From the NCBI RefSeq assembly GCF_024362695.1, contig NC_065425.1, forward strand, positions 7,383,001 through 7,447,000: a DNA stretch of 64,000 nt, given 5' to 3'. The stretch is from Pectinophora gossypiella. Its lineage: Eukaryota; Arthropoda; Insecta; Lepidoptera; Gelechiidae. The translations under genes and the position numbers were made by a program. Each line of letters begins with the position of its first letter. The stretch's first letter is position 1. Shown in pieces: positions 59,168 through 64,000 of this stretch. The notes beneath the pieces were generated by a model that searched no databases, was not told where the DNA came from, and saw nothing but the letters and a program-made list of their open reading frames with translations.

Positions 59168-59345
59168 CGCAGTCGGAAGTGGCGATTAGCTCACTAACGC
59201 ACAAGTGAGTTATCAACATTTCTCACGGTTGGTTCCGCGTTGTGGGTGTGTGCGCGTTGTGTTGGTGTGCAACGCGGCGTTGTGTGCGGCCGCTCAGAGC
59301 AATGAGACGCTGCTAGTTCGTTCAACTTTTAGCCCAGTAAACTCC
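59168..59345 (+). promoter_or_regulatory. Possible promoter with short noncoding exon
   Basis: GCAGTCGG at 59169-59176 resembles an arthropod initiator, and CACAAGTGAGTTA at about 59200 a splice donor. Downstream GC-rich GTGTGTGCGCGTTGTGTT and the second copy of the 24-bp sequence (59321-59344) follow. Speculative: no acceptor or coding exon can be named within the window. Confidence 0.2.
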
Positions 59346-59859
59346 GGTATGACGGCACTACACATAGACGCATGGTGCGTTTACATCATGCCTTGTTTAC
59401 ACTGCTGCCTTTGTTCAGGCCGCTTCGGCTATCGTTTGCAATCGAGGAGGCTGATACGGCTGCTTTACGATGTAAGGAAATTCGAGACGAAAATTTTGTT
59501 GGAATGTTTCTGTGAAGGAAGTGGCTATGCGGCCACCTACCTATTGAAAACGTGAACAGGTTTTGTAGGTCCCACTGCTGGGCACAAGCTTCCCCTCCAC
59601 GGTGTTATCTCTATTATTGGTCTCTATCTATCTGATTGGTGGAGAAAGACATAAACCTCATCCATTTAAGAAGAAATTTTTTTCTGAATTTAATTGACTG
59701 GGAATCGAACCCCAAGCCTTTGGTTTCTTAGTGGTGTCAGACATTGAGGTCATATGTATGCGTTTGAGTACAATGCCACCTAATGGTAACTGAAGATGAG
59801 GCTTAAGGTGGTACATACTTACCTAGTAATTTAAGTAACTTACCTTTAGTACACCAAGA

Positions 59860-60102
59860 GTGGTGGTGAGGTGGAATACCAGCCTCATCAACCCTGGCTC
59901 AATCACGATTACTCACTTACATCAGTAAATAGTAACCGGGACCAACGGCTTAACGCGTAACGACAATCAGGTGATCAGCCTGTAATGTACTAACCAAACT
60001 AGGGATCATAAAGTGATTTTTGTGATATGTCCCCACCGGGATTCGAACCCGGATCCGGATCGTGAGTCTAACGCTCAACCATTGGACCACAGAGGCGGTT
60101 AT
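59860..60102 (-). mobile_element. SINE-A, internally deleted
   Basis: TGAGGTGGAATACCAGCCTC, ACCGGGACCAACGGCTTAAC, then GGGATTCGAACCCGGATCCG and CCATTGGACCACAGAGGC. Confidence 0.82.
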
Positions 60103-60334
60103 CCTTTTGACAATCCCATATGTCTTATCACTGTCGCCGTCGGTCGTAATTTGGTTAATTTCCGTGTAACGTCGCATAGCCTATAACCAGCGGATAATTC
60201 ATCATTCCACCAAGCCCATTCCATCTGAGGCCATCCAGGCGTATGGCGGGTAACCATCCTTACTTGGTTGACATACCAGTAATCCGCACCAATCGTTTCG
60301 CTTTATCCTTCATAATGCGCTTTTTTTTCTTTTT

Positions 60335-60520
60335 TTTTGATGTGACTTATTGTAGATGTGCCGCAGATGGCATTAACTAGTTGGCCGGACAAATGGGGAG
60401 CGCTGAAGGCGCTCACCCGGTACAATGTTTAAGACAACAGGCCTGAGGGTGCCTAGTTGGGCGCGAACCTCGGTTCAGGGCGTCGTCTGAGAGGAAAAAT
60501 ATTTCAAAAGAATTAATCGA
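60335..60520 (+). repeat. Repeat L, copy 2
   Basis: GATGTGACTTATTGTAGATG to GAGAGGAAAAATATTTCAAA. Continuous with the LINE tail that follows, so it may be part of that element. Confidence 0.72.
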
Positions 60521-60775
60521 CCCTAGTGGGTCGATAGCGATAAGCGATGATTGAGGGAAATCGTCGACCACGCCGGCGGGGTCGGTATCGGGGTTCATAA
60601 TGCGCACAGCCAATGAATGCAATGAGCTGCCGGCGTCGGTGTTTCCTGCATCTTGTAACCTAGGGTCCTTTAAGTCTCGGGTGAATAGGCATCTTCTGGG
60701 TAAGCTCGCTCCACCGTCGACCCCTTTTTTACCTCGTGGAATAATGGGGTCAAGAGCAAAGCCATATTAATTAAA
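60520..60775 (+). mobile_element. Jockey-like LINE, C-terminus of reverse transcriptase
   Basis: Plus strand reads IMRTANECNELPASVFPASC, NLGSFKSRVNRHLLGKLAPP, then stop and an A-rich end. Same protein family as the fragments at 5806 and 48030. Confidence 0.8.
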
Positions 60776-60814
60776 AAAAAAACAAGCCGCGCTTTTTTAA
60801 ATTCCGATAAATAA

Positions 60815-60956
60815 GTAGTCAGCAATATAATGTACCCACTTCACAACTCTGTCGCACTAACATATTTGACATTTAATGAGACTTACGGTTTAATTTGTCA
60901 AAAAAGTTAATGTGACATGGTTTCAAAGTGTATACATATTAGTACTCGTGACCGTA
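60815..60956 (+). mobile_element. MITE-C copy 7
   Basis: AGTCAGCAATATAATGTACC to CTCGTGACCGTA; the left end has lost a few bases. Confidence 0.85.
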
Positions 60957-61212
60957 CAAACATGTTACAAATAAGGGCTCTTGGTTGTCTATGCATTGGT
61001 GTGCTAGGCAACTTATTTATTTTTTTAATATTTATTTGTACACAATAAAACAAACACAATGAACATACAATTAAAAGAGATAGTACAGGTAAGCTTATAT
61101 TATTATTTTGTGACTTGAAATAATTCTTTCGTTAAGACTGTTATGTATGAACTATGAAAGTGCTTATAAGACTATTATAAATAATACAAAAAAAAAACAT
61201 AGAACACGTTCA

Positions 61213-61440
61213 GCTGCTTGTCTTCCCGGGCATGTCGTAAAAATCGACAGAGGGATTGTGTCTCTAACATGATGGACTAATGTTATAGGCGATAGGCTGA
61301 TCCCTTATCACCATAAGGTTTATCATCCAGCTGACGACATCGTATCAACAGTGGCTGCAAGTTGTCTTTGATTACTTGTGGCTCTGCCCACCCCATTAGG
61401 GATTACGGGCGTGAGTTTATGTATGTATGTATGTATGTAA
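61213..61440 (+). repeat. Repeat D, best copy, with (ATGT)n end
   Basis: TTCCCGGGCATGTCGTAAAA, GATAGGCTGATCCCTTATCA, TTACTTGTGGCTCTGCCCAC, GGGCGTGAGTTTATGTATGT. The microsatellite end marks the 3' end of a non-LTR element. Confidence 0.75.
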
Positions 61441-61959
61441 ATAACATAAAAATTTTATAAATAATCCTAGCTGGGCCGTATCATTAATATAAGTAATCTA
61501 AAATTCATGTGCTAATGTCCCAAATTCGTCTCACATTATCACAACATAATGCATCCTGCTAAAAAGTCGACACAAAACCATTATGTAATGGTATTGATTG
61601 TTCTGTCATCTTACCGTGTGAGACCCCTCATTTGGCCGGCCAAATGGTGAGCGTATAGCTTCCTTAGTGAAACATAGAATAAGTCACGTCAAAAAACCTG
61701 TTATATGGTTCACCATTTATCCTTCCTATAAAATGGTAACAAAAGTGTCTGTAAATTGTTTTTTTCACCCTACTAGGAATGTCTTCAACTATTATTTAAC
61801 ATAATATAGCATCACGCTTGTGTCCTCGAAGGGGTAGGCAGAGATGTATAATACACCCACACCTCGCCAGCCCATAACAATTAACCGGATACCAATCCTG
61901 GAAACCACGTGATATCAAATATCAATGATCCAAACATGAATCTAAACTCACAAAGCTCC

Positions 61960-62035
61960 ACACCTCACGACTAAATCGTAATTAGGGTAGTCAGAGTCTA
62001 TCACAAAACGATCTAAGTACCCACGACTCAATGGG
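61960..62035 (-). mobile_element. SINE-M 3' fragment, diverged
   Basis: CACGACTAAATCGTAATTAG, GGTAGTCAGAGTCTATCACA, CTAAGTACCCACGACTCA. Confidence 0.55.
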
Positions 62036-62079
62036 TTTTTATTTTTCATTTCATGGATATGTATCAATCAAAATAAATA

Positions 62080-62325
62080 ATTCATCACTTTGTGATCCCT
62101 AGTTTGGTTAGGACATTACAGGCTGATCACCTGATTGTCCAAAAAGTAAGATGATCCGTGCTTCGGAAGGCACGTTAAGCCGTTGGTCCCGGTTACTACT
62201 TACTGATGTAAGTAAGCAGTCGTTACATGAGCCATGTCAGGGGCCTTTGGCGGCTCAATAATAACCCTGACACCAGGGTTGATGAGGTTAGTAATTCACC
62301 TCTCAACCCACACGATAGAAGAAGA
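62080..62325 (+). mobile_element. SINE-A lacking the head
   Basis: CATCACTTTGTGATCCCTAG to CCCACACGATAGAAGAAGAA. Confidence 0.85.
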
Positions 62326-62504
62326 AAAATAATTTATTTAATAAATAAATAACAAAAGATAACTTAGAAGGCAATAGAAGAAAGCTTAACAACTATGTTG
62401 GCGCTATAGTAGCTTAGTATATAAATATCATATAGGTTTTTTAATTAAGTGGTAATTAAATAAAAAGCCATTGTAACACCTTAGTAACCATAATTATCTT
62501 TGTA

Positions 62505-62600
62505 GTTTTAGGCGGTTGAGACGTACGTTGTGTAAAAAAATGATGATTCAAGTGTAACTATGTTATCTACTGAATAAAGATATTTTGTAAAATAAGTTCA
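62505..62600 (+). repeat. Repeat T tail
   Basis: GTAGTTTTAGGCGGTTGAGA, GTGTAACTATGTTATCTACT, GAATAAAGATATTTTG. Confidence 0.6.
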
Positions 62601-63463
62601 CTGTTTTCCAAAACGTATATAAACCTCTAGGTAAGTATTATATAAAATAACACATGCTTGACTGCTACCTACCCCGTGAAGGTTAATAGGCGTAAGTAAG
62701 TTTATATCCCCAACACAAGCATAACCTTGCTTCCTGGGGTTGCCTCATAACTTTATGTTGCTTAAAAACAAGAAATAAATACTTTTTTATTATTATTTTA
62801 TTATGTTTTTCTATAGACTATATTATAATTGCAATATTTTTATTCTAAAAAAAATTTAATAAAAACATTCTTTACGCTCGAACCAGAGTTTCGCGACAGC
62901 GCCATCTACCGTCCAGTAGTGGAACTTTCAGGCCGAAAATAAACTAAATCGTAAGTAATTGCTGTTTGAGTGAACATTGTTGGTAATAAAGCAATTACAG
63001 TGCTTGTGCCAGGCACTATAACTTGCCCGGTTTATTAGCTCGCCGGGATTCGCATTATAAGACGTATCAGTTCGCGGGATTATTCTGAGTCGCTTCAGTT
63101 TCGTCGTGCGCACGAAAGATAACACGGATGGAGCATTATTACCTTAATATCCGTATAGGTTTAAGACAGATTACTATTTAACAATAAGGCTGCTTCTCAA
63201 ATGACACGGGAAACTAATAATTTTAATTTATTTAATGTAAAGTACTGATTTTTGATGACACACGAACAGTTTGCTAATGTTAATGGAAAAGTCTTTTCGA
63301 GTAAAAGTTGTATTGTAATAATATTAATGTATGTACATGAATGTTATCTTTATATAAAAAAGGTTTTTAAACTATAGCTATACAACATTATTTTTACTCA
63401 AATAACGCAACATAAACAGACTCGTTGAAAAGACATCAACGCGCGCGACATAATAAATAATTA
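62601..63463. other. No gene recognised
   Basis: AT-rich stretch; a GCCATCTACCGTCCAGTAG patch lies near 62902. No matched repeat and no coding signal above chance. Confidence 0.5.
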
Positions 63464-63956
63464 TACAGGGTGTTAGTGACATCGTAACGAATACTGAGGG
63501 GGATGATTCAGACCATGATTCTGAGTTAAAATTAAGTGGAATTTTCCGTCGCAAAATTCATGATTTTTTTCAGTATTTTTTTAATTATTTTCAATTCTAT
63601 ACTTTTGCGATCGAAGATTCCACTTGATATTAACTCAGAATAATGAGCTAAATCAGCCCTCTCAGTATTCGTTACGATGTCACTTACACCCCGTACCAGA
63701 ACATACAGCTAGCCATACAAGTACGTATGGGTGTTAGTGACACCGTAACGAATACTGAGGGGGATGATTCAGACCATGATTCTGAGTTGATATTAAGTGG
63801 AATTTCCTGTCGGAAAATTCATGAAAATTTTTGTGTTTTTTTTAATTATTTACCATTCCATACTTTTGCGACGAAAAATTCCACTTGATATCAACTCAGA
63901 ATCATGGCCTGAATCATCCCTCAAAGTTTTCGTTACGATGTCACTAACACCCTGTA
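63464..63956. mobile_element. MITE-E dimer 4, 493 bp
   Basis: TACAGGGTGTTAGTGACATC to GTCACTAACACCCTGTA; linker near 63690-63728 (CACCCCGTACCAGAACATAC, AGCTAGCCATACAAGTACGT). Same monomer order and length as 39000..39492. Confidence 0.9.
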
Positions 63957-64000
63957 TTTATAATTAAAAGAAAAACACACATGACACACACGATGATGGA

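Noticed and set aside
59205..59555. 116-codon plus-strand open frame
   Set aside because: Cys-rich translation without recognisable domain, no homologous exon structure, and it overlaps the 24-bp repeated sequence; kept only as a possible regulatory region.

Overview
The window is insect nuclear DNA: AT-rich, intron-split genes with canonical GT/AG junctions, and a dense load of short interspersed repeats. The repeats are tRNA-headed SINEs, foldback MITEs, truncated non-LTR tails and one LTR retrotransposon. The two genes and the style of repeats point to Lepidoptera, probably a noctuid-like moth; the order is inferred with good confidence, the family only weakly. Repeat labels (SINE-A, MITE-C and so on) are local to this annotation.

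Gene 1 (184..17916, minus strand) is the ortholog of maleless/DHX9, the DEAH-box RNA helicase A. Eighteen coding exons were reconstructed. They join in frame into 952 residues covering two dsRNA-binding domains, both RecA-like helicase lobes and most of the winged-helix/HA2 region. The C-terminal OB-fold and RGG tail lie off the left edge. Nearly every intron carries SINE or MITE insertions.

Gene 2 (27043..40369, minus strand) is a complete six-exon L-type lectin of the VIP36/LMAN2 type (327 residues: signal peptide, lectin domain, one membrane span, short cytosolic tail). It is a cargo receptor of the early secretory pathway. Its 8.7-kb second intron holds, in the opposite orientation, a 4.76-kb BEL/Pao LTR retrotransposon (33252..38006). 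That element has LTRs that look identical, a 4-bp target duplication, and one intact 811-codon ORF. In this ORF the reverse transcriptase, RNase H and integrase core have been deleted in frame, so Gag-protease is joined directly to the integrase C-terminal tail domain.

The spaces 17.9-27.0 kb and 40.4-64.0 kb hold no gene I can support. They contain repeats, including four copies of a roughly 400-bp retroposed element (SINE-F) with exact 10-13 bp target duplications, recurring 493-bp dimeric foldback elements (MITE-E), and seven copies of a 125-150 bp MITE (MITE-C). Several elements are nested, so their relative ages can be read. The stretch 54.5-59.6 kb is the least repetitive. It has a 24-bp sequence present twice 4 kb apart and may hold regulatory DNA or an untranslated exon of a gene beyond the right edge.

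MLE/DHX9 and the VIP36-type lectin have unrelated cellular roles, so their adjacency carries no pathway meaning. The most distinctive object is the shortened but still coding BEL/Pao element.
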